Below, in pieces: positions 19,377-28,725 of a stretch of DNA of 64,000 nucleotides (position 1 is its first letter; every line of letters starts with the position of its first letter). The translations under genes and the position numbers were made by a program. Source of the DNA: Flavisolibacter tropicus (GTDB taxonomy: Bacteria > Bacteroidota > Bacteroidia > Chitinophagales > Chitinophagaceae); assembly GCF_001644645.1 (NCBI RefSeq), contig NZ_CP011390.1:1364001-1428000 (forward strand), in the 5' to 3' direction. Under the pieces are notes generated by a model that saw only the letters and a list, made by a program, of their open reading frames with translations, had not been told where the DNA came from and did no database searches.

Positions 19377-19427
19377 ATAAAGAGAGGATAACCTGTTCTA
19401 TATAGACTCAGGTTATCCTCTCTTTAT
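19377..19427. repeat. 19-bp inverted repeat with palindromic loop
   Basis: The arms 19377-19395 and 19409-19427 are perfect reverse complements. The 13-base loop contains the 10-base palindrome TCTATATAGA (19397-19406). The core octamer GGTTATCC recurs at 19433-19440, and a one-base variant (GGATAATCC) lies at 19353-19361. No T tract follows, so this is more likely a protein site or structured element than a terminator. Confidence 0.6.
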
Positions 19428-19559
19428 CCTCGGGTTATCCTAGCTAAGCACAGAAATAGAATCGGGCGAAAAGGAGAAGTAGGTTCAGTGAAGAATTACT
19501 ATTTATAGGGATATTTAAAGAAGCAGGCAAGAAGTTTTCCTAGATTTTTCTAAAACAAA

Positions 19560-19594
19560 AATGGCTCTGTAACTAAGATAGTTACAGAGCCATT
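19560..19594 (-). terminator. Terminator of prfC
   Basis: A perfect 15-base-pair stem (19560-19574 with 19580-19594) with a 5-base loop is followed on the minus strand by a T-rich run, 42 bases after the prfC stop. Confidence 0.85.
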
Positions 19595-19636
19595 CGTTTA
19601 TGAAGTCAACAAACTGCTATTAAACTGACAGTTGGA

Positions 19637-21223
19637 TTATTTATGTACTTCCGAAGTAAAATGGAATTCAATATCCGGATTGTTATTACGCTCGGTATTC
19701 AGGAACCATTCGCTTTGTGCCAGGTATACCATTTGACCATCTTTATCTTCAGCTATATTTCCCTGTTTGAAGCGGGCAAAGTCTTCCAACTTTTTCGCAT
19801 CCTTACTGGTTAACCAGCAGGCCTTGTAAAATGGTAAGGAGTTAAATACAACAGATGCACCGTATTCATGCAACAAACGGTATTGAATTACTTCAAATTG
19901 CAGTTCACCCACACAGCCAATGATCTTTTTATTACCACCAAATTGTGTAAACAATTGGGCTACACCTTCATCTGTTAATTGTAACAGCCCCTTCTCCAAC
20001 TGCTTTGTCTTCATTGGGTCTTTGTTCACTACTTCTTTAAAGATCTCAGGGGAGAAAGTAGGAATACCGGTGAAGAATAGATCTTCCCCTTCTGTTAAGG
20101 TATCCCCGATCTTAAAGTTTCCTGTATCAAACAAACCCACTACATCGCCAGGATAAGCATCATCAACCACATTCTTCTCTCGTGCCATAAAAGAATATGG
20201 GTTAGAAAAGCGTACATCTTTATCTAAGCGTACATGGTGGAAGTATTTATTGCGTTCAAACTTACCTGAGCATACACGCAAGAAGGCGATACGGTCACGG
20301 TGCTTAGGATCAAGGTTGGCGTGAATCTTAAAGATAAAGCCACTGAACTTTTCTTCGTTTACTGCTACAGGGCGTTTATTGGTTTCGCGGTCGCGAGGAG
20401 TTGGTGCAATGCGAATGAATGTATCCAGCATTTCTTTTACACCAAAGTTGTTGATGGCAGAACCAAAAAATACAGGTGCCACATCGCCGCTCAGATAGCT
20501 TTTTGTTTCCAGTTCACCATATACGCCATCAATAAGTTCTACATCTTCACGTAAAGTAGCAGCATCACGATCTCCTATTGATTCATCCAATACGGAAGAT
20601 GACAGATCTGAAAACGAAATAGTATCGTCATCAGTTGCCTTAGTATTGGCAGTGAAAAGACGCAGGTTTTTATTATGTAAATCGTAAACACCCTTGAAGT
20701 CCTTACCTTGGTTAATTGGCCAGGTCATAGGATGCAAGGAAATAGAAAGTTCTTTTTCAATTTCTTCTAACAGATCGAAACGGTTCTTACCATCGCGGTC
20801 CATTTTATTAATGAAGACGATAACAGGAGTTTTACGCATACGGCACACTTGCATTAAGCGGCGTGTTTGTTCTTCTACCCCGTTTACGCTATCTACTACA
20901 AGGATAACACTATCCACAGCGGTTAAGGTGCGATAAGTATCCTCAGCAAAGTCTTTGTGACCAGGAGTATCCAACAGGTTGATCAGTGTATTATTATACT
21001 CAAAGCTCATTACAGAAGTAGCCACCGAGATACCTCTCTGGCGCTCTATTTCCATAAAGTCAGAAGTAGCCCCTTTCTTTATTTTGTTGCTTTTTACGGC
21101 TCCCGCCACTTGGATGGCACCACCAAAAAGCAGGAACTTTTCCGTCAGGGTCGTTTTACCGGCATCCGGGTGCGAGATAATGGCAAATGTTTTCCTTCGG
21201 GCTATTTCGTTATCGTATTTCAT
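19637..21223 (-). CDS. prfC: Peptide chain release factor 3
   Basis: The protein is a translational GTPase with P-loop SHPDAGKTT near the N-terminus, the G3 motif DTPGHKDF and the G4 motif NKMD. The RF3-specific start [22 protein letters not shown] and the [12 protein letters not shown] region separate it from EF-G. RF3 recycles RF1/RF2 from terminating ribosomes. I prefer the ATG at 21223 ([13 protein letters not shown]) over the one four codons upstream at 21235 because it matches the family start. Length is about 528. It is monocistronic, with a promoter motif upstream and a terminator downstream. Confidence 0.96.
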   Translation of the reverse strand: MKYDNEIARRKTFAIISHPDAGKTTLTEKFLLFGGAIQVAGAVKSNKIKKGATSDFMEIERQRGISVATSVMSFEYNNTLINLLDTPGHKDFAEDTYRTLTAVDSVILVVDSVNGVEEQTRRLMQVCRMRKTPVIVFINKMDRDGKNRFDLLEEIEKELSISLHPMTWPINQGKDFKGVYDLHNKNLRLFTANTKATDDDTISFSDLSSSVLDESIGDRDAATLREDVELIDGVYGELETKSYLSGDVAPVFFGSAINNFGVKEMLDTFIRIAPTPRDRETNKRPVAVNEEKFSGFIFKIHANLDPKHRDRIAFLRVCSGKFERNKYFHHVRLDKDVRFSNPYSFMAREKNVVDDAYPGDVVGLFDTGNFKIGDTLTEGEDLFFTGIPTFSPEIFKEVVNKDPMKTKQLEKGLLQLTDEGVAQLFTQFGGNKKIIGCVGELQFEVIQYRLLHEYGASVVFNSLPFYKACWLTSKDAKKLEDFARFKQGNIAEDKDGQMVYLAQSEWFLNTERNNNPDIEFHFTSEVHK

Positions 21224-21616
21224 GTCAAAAGTCAATAGTCAATGGTCTATGGCCAATAGAGGGTATTCTAATGCCCATCCACCTGAACTGTTTTAGCGGG
21301 TGCAAAGGTACGTTTTGAAGCCTTAGGGGTTTGCAAAAATGTAAGTTCTAAGGGCTCGTGGAAGAATATTTAAGTAGATGTTGAGGTTTGGGGCTTCTAA
21401 AAGTCCAATTATTCGCATCAGGGTTGCATGACACCTCATCCGTAGGACTACAGAGCATAACATTCTGTGTTAAAAGCGATTAACAAAAAGCAGGGTTCTT
21501 CTTCCACACTATTAGTCTAAACCCCTACCCGTCTTGCGACCCATTTTCCACAGCAGTTAGATTTTAAAAGGGAGTAAAAAAAGGCATCATTTTTAGCCTA
21601 TTAGGAATTAAACGTT
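21224..21616. other. 390-base intergenic region between prfC and a small ORF
   Basis: The region holds the prfC promoter (21303-21338) and a short reiterated GTCAATAGTCAATGG-like stretch (21231-21258). The remaining bases show no gene or hairpin that I can support. Confidence 0.5.
21303..21338 (-). promoter_or_regulatory. Promoter of prfC
   Basis: On the minus strand TACCTTTG (21303-21310) matches TAnnTTTG exactly. A TTTTG (21334-21338) lies upstream with about 23 bases between, at the long end of the range described for Bacteroides -33/-7 promoters. The leader to the 21223 start would be about 70-75 bases. Confidence 0.6.
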
Positions 21617-21838
21617 GTGAAAATGGAACAACCCAGAAAACGCGACGGTCGCACCAACGATGCAGCCAAACGGAATGTGAAGCAAGAACAACGACAGAAT
21701 AAAGCACCCCAGGGATTGGAGGGAATGAACTTTGAGGAGCAACGGGGTAGCCTGAAAAACAGTGATTATGGTGGAGCAATTCGTAATACCAGTAGTGGAC
21801 GTAACAGTTCGGATGTGAGTCAGGATGAAATTAAATGA
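21617..21838 (+). CDS. Small hydrophilic protein, unknown function
   Basis: The 73-residue protein is very rich in Arg, Lys, Gln, Asn and Gly and likely disordered; there is no membrane or signal segment. The frame begins at GTG 21617, and ATG 21623 is the other possible start. It is followed by a strong terminator on the same strand, which supports a real transcript. I do not recognise the family. A nucleic-acid or stress-related role would be only a guess from composition. Confidence 0.5.
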   Translation: MKMEQPRKRDGRTNDAAKRNVKQEQRQNKAPQGLEGMNFEEQRGSLKNSDYGGAIRNTSSGRNSSDVSQDEIK

Positions 21839-21944
21839 GTTGAAAGGAAGAGTGCTTTTAGTTGATTCGTGTGGGATGGAAAATTTTGAGTACTAAGAGT
21901 AATGTGTGAAGGGAAGCCTTTAGGCAAGCGTTCAGTTGGTGAGT

Positions 21945-21978
21945 AAGCGTCTGATCATTTTGGTCAGACGCTTTTTTT
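21945..21978 (+). terminator. Intrinsic terminator after the small ORF
   Basis: A 10-base-pair GC-containing stem (AAGCGTCTGA 21945-21954 with 21964-21973) is followed by a run of seven T (21972-21978). This is a textbook rightward terminator about 105 bases after the ORF stop. Confidence 0.85.
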
Positions 21979-22070
21979 GACCGCAGATGGATTGGATTTG
22001 GTAAAGATTAATAGGATCAAGTTGCTAACAGCTTTGTACTCTAGTAATAACCACTACGTTACTTATAAAT

Positions 22071-22103
22071 AAAGAAAGCCCGTCTAAGTGACGGGCTTTC
22101 TTT
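22071..22103. terminator. Terminator of the lolA-like gene
   Basis: A perfect 14-base-pair stem (22071-22084 with 22090-22103) with a 5-base loop lies 14 bases beyond the stop of the leftward lolA-like gene. AT-rich flanks on both sides mean it could act both ways. Confidence 0.8.
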
Positions 22104-22117
22104 TAGTAATTTTTTGA

Positions 22118-22789
22118 TTATCGCAGATCAACTACTTCTACACCAGGGTATTTCTTTTTATCAAACACAAAATCAGCATCGGCTACAGAAGCTGCCGGCT
22201 TAAAGGTGTTGATAGTATAGCTATAGCGGTTACCACTTTTCTCTAAAATCTTAGCGCTATAGATTGTAGAAGAAGCTTTATCAACCCAAACATATACTTT
22301 GTGATAAGGACGTGTTTTATTGTTGGGTGTCAGTTCTATTTCTTGTATTGTTTTAGAACCTACTTTTTTCTCGCCGTTTAACTTATATAAGAAGTCTTTA
22401 TCGTAAAAGTTAGTGAATAGCTTTTGAGGGGTCATTTCAGCGCCACTGCCATCTACATCTTTTACGGTTACCTCGTTTGCACTTTTGTCAAGGTTCCAGC
22501 TGGTTTTTCCATCACTAAAGATTTCCATCCCCGGGATCGTTACACGGTATTTTGTACCCTTCATAGTAACAGTGCCTTTCTTTGTAGAAAGAGCTTTCCC
22601 CTGAGCATTTTCAATTACATAAGTAAAACTAGCCTGCGGTGTTTTATAAGTCTTAAACTTGGCACTTACCGCATCAAGAATCTTTTTTGCATCAGCGTCG
22701 TTATTAACCGGGTTATTGGATGTAATCTTTTGCGCTCCTGCCAAAAATGTAGCAGATACAAAAGTCAAAAGCGTAAACCATCTCTTCAT
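22118..22789 (-). CDS. LolA-like outer-membrane lipoprotein carrier
   Basis: The 223-residue protein has a signal peptide ending near FLAGAQ, then the LolA-fold pattern: AKKILDAVSAKFKTYKTPQASF, GTVTMKGTKYRVTIPGMEIFSDGKTSWNLDK, and a C-terminal strand with DADFVFDKKKYPGVEVVDLR. LolA-type proteins shuttle lipoproteins through the periplasm. It lies downstream of ftsK on the same strand, a pairing common in bacteria. The lipid-binding role follows from the fold family and was not tested here. Confidence 0.85.
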   Translation of the reverse strand: MKRWFTLLTFVSATFLAGAQKITSNNPVNNDADAKKILDAVSAKFKTYKTPQASFTYVIENAQGKALSTKKGTVTMKGTKYRVTIPGMEIFSDGKTSWNLDKSANEVTVKDVDGSGAEMTPQKLFTNFYDKDFLYKLNGEKKVGSKTIQEIELTPNNKTRPYHKVYVWVDKASSTIYSAKILEKSGNRYSYTINTFKPAASVADADFVFDKKKYPGVEVVDLR

Positions 22790-22898
22790 CTTATACTTTT
22801 ATTTTGTTTTTAATAACGGGCTAAATATAGCCGTTTGTATACTTGTTAGAGGAATAAATGAGCCAATCGTTTAACTGCATCATTTTCTTAACAGCTTT

Positions 22899-25685
22899 CT
22901 AACTTAATGTTTGCAGATACTCAAATAGATCAGCATCTGTTTTAATAAGCACCTCTCTTGCTTTACTTCCCTGATTTGGCCCCACAACGCCAGCAGCTTC
23001 TAATTGATCCATTAAGCGGCCAGCTCTGTTATAGCCTAGCTTCATACGGCGCTGGATCAGTGAGGTTGACCCCACCTGGTTTTGTACAATAAGACGTGCT
23101 GCTTCTTCAAAGAGTGGGTCGCGATCTGAAGAATCAAAGTCGCCCCCTTTTTCCAATTCTTTTTCATCTACATATTCCGGCAACATAAAGGCTTGCGCAT
23201 AACCGCGCTGATCGGAAATAAACTCAACAATCTTCTCTACCTCAGGCGTATCCACAAAAGCACATTGCAAACGAACAATCTCACCATTATAAGAGATCAG
23301 CATATCCCCCTTACCTATCAGTTGCTCAGCTCCTCCAGCATCCAAAATAGTGCGGGAGTCAATTTTTGAAGATACTTTAAAGGCAATACGTGCCGGGAAG
23401 TTGGCTTTAATTGTACCTGTAATAATGTTAACAGATGGACGCTGTGTAGCAATTATTAGGTGAATACCAATGGCACGGGCTAACTGAGCCAAACGGGCTA
23501 TCGGCATTTCTACTTCCTTACCTGCTGTCATGATCAGGTCGGCAAACTCATCTACTACTAATACGATAAATGGAAGGTATTGGTGGCCTTTTTGAGGATT
23601 CAGCTTCCGCTTAACAAATTTCTCGTTGTACTCCTTAATGTTACGCGCTCCAGCCTCCTTTAGTAAGTCGTAGCGGTTATCCATCTCAATACACAAAGCA
23701 TTCAATGTATTGATCACTTTCTTTGTATCAGTGATAATCGCGTCTTCTTCACCGGGTAGCTTAGCAAGGAAGTGACGCTCAATATGGCGGTATACACTAA
23801 GTTCCACCTTCTTAGGATCGATTAGAACAAACTTTAACTGAGAAGGATGTTTTTTATACAATAAGGAAACGAGTATAGCATTTAACCCTACAGATTTACC
23901 CTGACCAGTAGCCCCCGCCATCAGCAAGTGTGGCATGGTAGCCAGATCCACAATAAAGTTTTCGTTATCGATCTTCTTACCAATGGCAATAGGCAGACTA
24001 TGTGCACTATTGGCAAATTTCTCTGAAGACAGCAGGGTTTTCATACTTACTACGGTCTTCTTCACATTGGGCACCTCAATACCAATAGTACCTCTACCTG
24101 GTATTGGGGCAATAATACGAATACCCAAGGCTGCCAGACTTAAGGCTATATCATCTTCCAGGTTCTTGATACGAGAGATACGTACACCAGCAGCTGGTAC
24201 AATTTCATACAATGTAACTGTGGGACCTACGGTAGCACTGATCTTTTGAATGGTGATATCGTAGTTCTTCAGCGTATTGATAATCTGATTTTTATTAGCC
24301 TCCAATTCAGCAGGATCCTGAACGATCTTTTCACTACCATGAGTTTCCAGCAATTCGATTACCGGGTATTTATAGTCGCGGAGATCTAGCGTAGGTTCAT
24401 AAGGTGGTAAATCAGCATACCCTTTTTCCCTTTCATCTTTCTCTTCAGCCGGTTTTTCTTCAGCCGATTTGATTTCAAGCGGCAAGTCTACTGAAGGAGG
24501 TGGTGGTGGTACAAAAGCCACTTTAGGTGGCAATGTTGGGTAAACCACTTCTTCCTCTGGCATTGCAACAGGCTCCTCTTTGGGTTGTTCTATAAATAAT
24601 GTGGCACCTGAATACTTTTCTTCAATTGACGATTCTACCTCTAGTTCAACGTCCTCTTCTTCCTCAATTACTTCTTCCATTTCTTCTTCTTCCGGCAATT
24701 CTTCCAACTCTAATTCTTCAGAAGCCTCTTCCAATTCCAGCTCTTCTTGTCTTTCAATAATTTCAAATACAGGCCCATTTTCCTTATCAGTTACTACATT
24801 ATCCGCAATCAACCCACCTTCTCCTTTCAAACTATTGCCTTTCTCGGCATACATATCATTAATAGAAGGTACATCAGTAGCAGCCACAGCGGGTGTAGCT
24901 GGTACGATAACAGGTGCTGTATTACGCTTTTCTCCTTCTTCTTTCAACTCCTCTTCCAGCGGAAACTCAATTTCTTCTCTTGGAATAACTGGTTTTCTTT
25001 CTGGCATCTTAAACTTTGGATTGAACTGCCAAATCAAATAGCTGGCACCTACCACCAGTAATAAAGCAGCCGTACCAAAATGGCCAAGGAAGTTAATTAA
25101 CCAGTTATTAATCATTCCCCCTACTCTGCCACCAAAGGGGAAAGCGGCACTTGGAGAAATGAAAGCAAAGGTTACGGAAGCTATGAGCAGTCCAAAAGTT
25201 ACATATTTCAGGTTACGCCAAATGGAGAATACTTTACGTTCAAATAATAGGTTGATACCTACCACAAAAAAGAACGTGCAGAATAACAAAGATGCTATTC
25301 CGAAACCACGGTAAATAAAGAAATGAGAAATATATGCGCCCAAGCGTCCCAATAAGTTGGACACCCGGACCTCATTATCGCCCAAGAAACCCGCATCATT
25401 ATTTAAAACCTTATCCTGGTCTTCTTTCCAGGTAAAGAAATATGAAATAAAGGCTATAAATAAGAAAATAGATATTAGGAGGGAAACTGTACCAATGATC
25501 TTCCAGGTACGTTCATCGCGGGCAAGCTTTTTAAAATCAAGCGTTTCCTCTCGATCCTTTTTAAACTTTTCTTCAGCAGGAGCTTTTGACTTAGGTCTTG
25601 CAGCCTTCTGAGGTTTTTCCGCTTTAACCTCTTTTTCAGTTTCCTCAGGTACAGGAATAGTGGATTTCTTGAGCCGGTTCGCCAT
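22899..25685 (-). CDS. ftsK: DNA translocase FtsK/SpoIIIE
   Basis: The 928-residue protein has a charged Lys/Pro/Glu N-terminus, four membrane helices (about residues 60-215), a long acidic Glu-rich and Pro-rich linker (about 225-420), the alpha/beta motor with Walker A MAGATGQGKSVGLN (about 590-603) and Walker B VLVVDEFADLIM, and a C-terminal gamma winged helix (about 865-928) that reads KOPS-type sequences. It pumps chromosome DNA at the septum during division and dimer resolution. The Glu-rich linker is unusually long. A TAnnTTTG motif lies only four bases before the ATG. Confidence 0.96.
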   Translation of the reverse strand: MANRLKKSTIPVPEETEKEVKAEKPQKAARPKSKAPAEEKFKKDREETLDFKKLARDERTWKIIGTVSLLISIFLFIAFISYFFTWKEDQDKVLNNDAGFLGDNEVRVSNLLGRLGAYISHFFIYRGFGIASLLFCTFFFVVGINLLFERKVFSIWRNLKYVTFGLLIASVTFAFISPSAAFPFGGRVGGMINNWLINFLGHFGTAALLLVVGASYLIWQFNPKFKMPERKPVIPREEIEFPLEEELKEEGEKRNTAPVIVPATPAVAATDVPSINDMYAEKGNSLKGEGGLIADNVVTDKENGPVFEIIERQEELELEEASEELELEELPEEEEMEEVIEEEEDVELEVESSIEEKYSGATLFIEQPKEEPVAMPEEEVVYPTLPPKVAFVPPPPPSVDLPLEIKSAEEKPAEEKDEREKGYADLPPYEPTLDLRDYKYPVIELLETHGSEKIVQDPAELEANKNQIINTLKNYDITIQKISATVGPTVTLYEIVPAAGVRISRIKNLEDDIALSLAALGIRIIAPIPGRGTIGIEVPNVKKTVVSMKTLLSSEKFANSAHSLPIAIGKKIDNENFIVDLATMPHLLMAGATGQGKSVGLNAILVSLLYKKHPSQLKFVLIDPKKVELSVYRHIERHFLAKLPGEEDAIITDTKKVINTLNALCIEMDNRYDLLKEAGARNIKEYNEKFVKRKLNPQKGHQYLPFIVLVVDEFADLIMTAGKEVEMPIARLAQLARAIGIHLIIATQRPSVNIITGTIKANFPARIAFKVSSKIDSRTILDAGGAEQLIGKGDMLISYNGEIVRLQCAFVDTPEVEKIVEFISDQRGYAQAFMLPEYVDEKELEKGGDFDSSDRDPLFEEAARLIVQNQVGSTSLIQRRMKLGYNRAGRLMDQLEAAGVVGPNQGSKAREVLIKTDADLFEYLQTLS

Positions 25686-25689
25686 AACA

Positions 25690-25697
25690 CAAAAATA
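25690..25697 (-). promoter_or_regulatory. -7 promoter-like motif abutting ftsK start
   Basis: On the minus strand TATTTTTG matches TAnnTTTG, with four bases to the ATG of ftsK. If used, the transcript would be nearly leaderless. A chance match in AT-rich DNA is possible. Confidence 0.3.
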
Positions 25698-25752
25698 GTG
25701 ATGGAATGGATGAAATACTGATGAACAGTAGCTTATCGCTAAAAATAGCTAT

Positions 25753-26139
25753 TTATTTTTTAAGTACGGCTACTAATAGTAAGACCCACCCCGCAATAAA
25801 GAACAGTCCTCCTATTGGTGTAATTATACCCACTCCCGAAAGTCCCACCTTATTCATCGCTTTTAAAGAAGCTAACAAGTATAATGAGCCCGAAAACAGT
25901 ACAATACCCGCAATAAATAAGGCTCCTGCATAATTTAGCAGGCTATTATTCAGCCTTTCATAGAGCATTCCCACTATCAATAAGGCAAAGGCATGATACA
26001 TTTGATATTGTACACCTGTTTGGTAGGTAGATACCGTCTCCAGGCCTACCAGCTTTTTTAAGCCATGTGCACCAAATGCACCTAGAATAACTCCTAAACC
26101 CGCCAAAAAAGTACCAATGCCTAAAAATAGTTTTTGCAT
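25753..26139 (-). CDS. DUF423 family membrane protein
   Basis: The 128-residue protein has four predicted membrane helices and begins with the family pattern GTFLAGLGVILGAFGAHGLKK. This matches DUF423 (E. coli YgdD-like) small inner-membrane proteins, whose function is unknown. It follows the shikimate kinase gene by four bases and precedes ftsK by about 67 bases, so aroK-DUF423 and perhaps ftsK-lolA form one leftward transcription unit. Confidence 0.85.
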   Translation of the reverse strand: MQKLFLGIGTFLAGLGVILGAFGAHGLKKLVGLETVSTYQTGVQYQMYHAFALLIVGMLYERLNNSLLNYAGALFIAGIVLFSGSLYLLASLKAMNKVGLSGVGIITPIGGLFFIAGWVLLLVAVLKK

Positions 26140-26143
26140 AATG

Positions 26144-26719
26144 TTAATTTAATTGAGACACCCTGTCAATGATGCTGTCACCAGACACTTCATCCTCTGT
26201 TAATATAATTTTAGCCTGCTGGTAAAATATTCTCCGATCCCCTACTTTTCTCATTACATACAGATGCAGTTGTTCATCATCTAAATCCTTAATAAGGGGA
26301 CGCTTTTCTTTTTCATCCTTCAAGCGATTTACCAGGCAGGTAGTGGAACAATCGATCCATATAGTTGTTCCTTTCTGATTCATATAATCTATGTTGTTGT
26401 AAAAGCACGGAGTTCCACCCCCACAGGCCATTACAAAACTCTCATGACTTTCTACTAATAAATGCAGAACCTCTTTTTCCAATAACCGGAAATATTCTTC
26501 GCCTTTTTCCTCAAACACTTCATTAATTGACTTTTCTTCTTTCTCTTCAATTTTCTGGTCAAGATCAAAGAACGGAATTTGCAGCTTATCACTTAACACT
26601 TTCCCCCAGTGCGATTTTCCACTCCCCATAAAACCAATAAGAAATATACGGCCGCCTATGGCACCTGAGGCAGATGACGTAGAAGCTTTTCTATTTTCTA
26701 GTGCAGGCATACTTGTCAT
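26144..26719 (-). CDS. aroK: Shikimate kinase
   Basis: The P-loop IFLIGFMGSGKSHWG, the shikimate-binding FFDLDQKIE aspartate motif, the MACGGGTPC glycine-rich motif and the RPLIKD lid identify AroK, which phosphorylates shikimate at the 3-hydroxyl in aromatic amino-acid synthesis. The frame gives about 26 residues before the usual N-terminus; the only ATG codons are at 26719 and 26710, so the family-unusual Ser/Ala extension appears genuine unless a rare start is used. It is followed closely by the DUF423 gene. Confidence 0.92.
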   Translation of the reverse strand: MTSMPALENRKASTSSASGAIGGRIFLIGFMGSGKSHWGKVLSDKLQIPFFDLDQKIEEKEEKSINEVFEEKGEEYFRLLEKEVLHLLVESHESFVMACGGGTPCFYNNIDYMNQKGTTIWIDCSTTCLVNRLKDEKEKRPLIKDLDDEQLHLYVMRKVGDRRIFYQQAKIILTEDEVSGDSIIDRVSQLN

Positions 26720-26838
26720 TTTATTAAATAATACGCTAAATCTGCAACAATGGTTTTGCTATCTATGTTTATAGTTAGCCAATTTTTGCCGTGAGCCATA
26801 AAATTAACCAAGCGCTCTACCATAAGCGAATTCTGCAC

Positions 26839-28023
26839 TTATTTAAAGGCATTAAAACCGGTAACATCCATACCCGTAACCAATAAATGGATGTCGTGAG
26901 TACCCTCATAAGTAATCACACTCTCCAGGTTCATCATATGACGCATGATTGGATATTCACCAGTGATGCCCATACCACCCAACATCTGTCGTGCGGCACG
27001 TGCAATATTTGTAGCCACTTCACAGGAGTTGCGTTTTGCCATAGACACCTGCTGTGGAGTAGCTCGACCCTCATTCATCAAAACACCCAACCGCCAGTTT
27101 AATAATTGCGCTTTGGTAATCTCAGTAATCATTTCAGCCAACTTCTTTTGCTGCAATTGAAAAGCACCAATTGGCTTGCCAAATTGTACACGCTCTTTAC
27201 TATAGTTCAATGCAATATCATAGCAATCCATAGCAGCGCCAAGTGCACCCCAGGCAATACCATAACGCGCTTTTGTCAAGCACCCCAATGGGCCTTTCAA
27301 TCCTTTAACCTCGGGAAAAATATTTTCCTTTGGAACTTTCACATTATCAAAAACCAATTCGCCGGTTGCAGAGGCCCGTAAACTCCATTTTCCATGAGTA
27401 GTTGGCGTACTAAAACCCTCCATTCCCCTTTCTACAATTAGCCCTCTTATATCTCCGGCTTCATCTTTTGCCCAAACCACAGCCACTTGTGCGTATGGTG
27501 CATTTGAGATCCACATTTTGCTTCCATTGAGGATCACATGATCACCAGCATCCTTGATATTGGTAAGCATGCCTGCAGGATTACTACCATGATCAGGCTC
27601 CGTTAAGCCAAAGCATCCCAACCATTCTCCACTTCCCAACTTCGGCAGGAATTTATTTCTTTGCTCTTCACTACCATATGCATAGATCGGAAACATCACT
27701 AAAGAACCTTGAACAGAGGCTGTAGAACGCACACCGCTGTCTCCTCTTTCCAATTCCTGCATCATCAAGCCATAACTGATATAGTCTAATCCTCCACCAC
27801 CATATTTTACCGGAACAGTAGGGCCAAAACAACCCAGGTCCCCCAACTGCTTAACAATATGCTCAGGAAACTCTGCCCGCTGCGCATAATCTTCAATAAT
27901 GGGTGAAATCTCTTTCTTAACGTAATTACGTACACTATCGCGAATGAGTTTATGTTCATCGGATAATAATTCATCAACTAAAAAATAATCTGGGGATTGA
28001 AACAAATCAGTTTTTGCAGCCAT
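26839..28023 (-). CDS. gcdH: Glutaryl-CoA dehydrogenase-like acyl-CoA dehydrogenase
   Basis: The 394-residue flavoprotein has the acyl-CoA dehydrogenase layout: an N-terminal helical domain, a middle beta domain with CFGLTEPDHGSNPAGM, and a C-terminal helical domain with QMLGGMGITGEYP. The glutaryl-CoA dehydrogenase features are RSTASVQGSLVM (substrate-carboxylate Arg region) and the catalytic Glu in TYEGTHDIH (E373). It oxidises and decarboxylates glutaryl-CoA to crotonyl-CoA in lysine and tryptophan breakdown. It stands alone, about 120 bases upstream of aroK. Confidence 0.88.
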   Translation of the reverse strand: MAAKTDLFQSPDYFLVDELLSDEHKLIRDSVRNYVKKEISPIIEDYAQRAEFPEHIVKQLGDLGCFGPTVPVKYGGGGLDYISYGLMMQELERGDSGVRSTASVQGSLVMFPIYAYGSEEQRNKFLPKLGSGEWLGCFGLTEPDHGSNPAGMLTNIKDAGDHVILNGSKMWISNAPYAQVAVVWAKDEAGDIRGLIVERGMEGFSTPTTHGKWSLRASATGELVFDNVKVPKENIFPEVKGLKGPLGCLTKARYGIAWGALGAAMDCYDIALNYSKERVQFGKPIGAFQLQQKKLAEMITEITKAQLLNWRLGVLMNEGRATPQQVSMAKRNSCEVATNIARAARQMLGGMGITGEYPIMRHMMNLESVITYEGTHDIHLLVTGMDVTGFNAFK

Positions 28024-28173
28024 GTGTAGACATTAAGTGGCCGCTAATGTAAGAAAAACACCATTCATACGGATACCAAACCATTCTTTAAAACTATTTA
28101 TAATTTTTAGGTGCCTCCATGCAACATTTTTAAACTTATTGTGACTTTATAATAAACAACATAATCAACCCGC

Positions 28174-28725
28174 TTGGAACTAACTGCTCCCCAACCATTG
28201 ACCGCTTTACTAGCAGCCTGCAAACAGGGGCACACGGCCAGCTACCAGGCCTTGTATAACAGGTATGCCAAAGCCATGTACAATACCTGCTTGCGCATAG
28301 TAAACAACACTGCCGATGCAGAAGATGTGTTACAAGAGGCTTTTTTAGTGGCGTTCCGAAGTTTAGAAACCTTTGAGTGTGAAGCAGCTTTTGGTAGTTG
28401 GCTAAAAAGGATTTGTGTGAATAAGGCTATAAACAAAGTTAAGCGAGAACGAAAGCGATGGCTTCAAATGGATGAAGCCCCAATTATAAACTTTCAAGAA
28501 GAAGAAAGCATTGATGAAGATGAGTTTGCCTGGAAAATAGATGAAATAAAAAGGGCTATTCAAGCGCTGCCTGATGGATACCGTACGATACTATGCTTAC
28601 ACCTATTAGAAAACTATAAACACCATGAGATTGCTGTGATGTTGGACTTATCGGCATCTACAGTAAGAACACAATACATCCGTGCAAAAAGCAAATTATT
28701 ACAACTAATAAATGGAGAGAAATGA
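28174..28725 (+). CDS. ECF RNA polymerase sigma factor, TTG start
   Basis: The 183-residue protein has sigma region 2 (YNRYAKAMYNTCLRIVNNTADAEDVLQEAF, about 28-57) and region 4 with the helix-turn-helix in LENYKHHEIAVMLDLSASTVRTQYIRAK (about 145-172). No region 3 or 1 is present, as in ECF sigma factors. The TTG at 28174 is the only start upstream of region 2. Its ATGA stop/start overlap with the next gene indicates coupled translation with a probable anti-sigma factor. Confidence 0.9.
   Translation: MELTAPQPLTALLAACKQGHTASYQALYNRYAKAMYNTCLRIVNNTADAEDVLQEAFLVAFRSLETFECEAAFGSWLKRICVNKAINKVKRERKRWLQMDEAPIINFQEEESIDEDEFAWKIDEIKRAIQALPDGYRTILCLHLLENYKHHEIAVMLDLSASTVRTQYIRAKSKLLQLINGEK

Larger units (their letters stand above)
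18996..19636. other. 640-base intergenic region upstream of the NfeD-flotillin operon
   Basis: I see no convincing coding sequence. The region holds the prfC terminator (19560-19594), a long inverted repeat (19377-19427) with extra copies of GGTTATCC-like octamers around it, and AT-rich DNA next to the NfeD start that probably contains its promoter. Confidence 0.6.

Noticed and set aside
24580..25041. Serine-rich 153-codon frame on the plus strand
   Set aside because: It is the antisense of the Glu-rich ftsK linker (GAA/TTC codons), which explains the serine bias.
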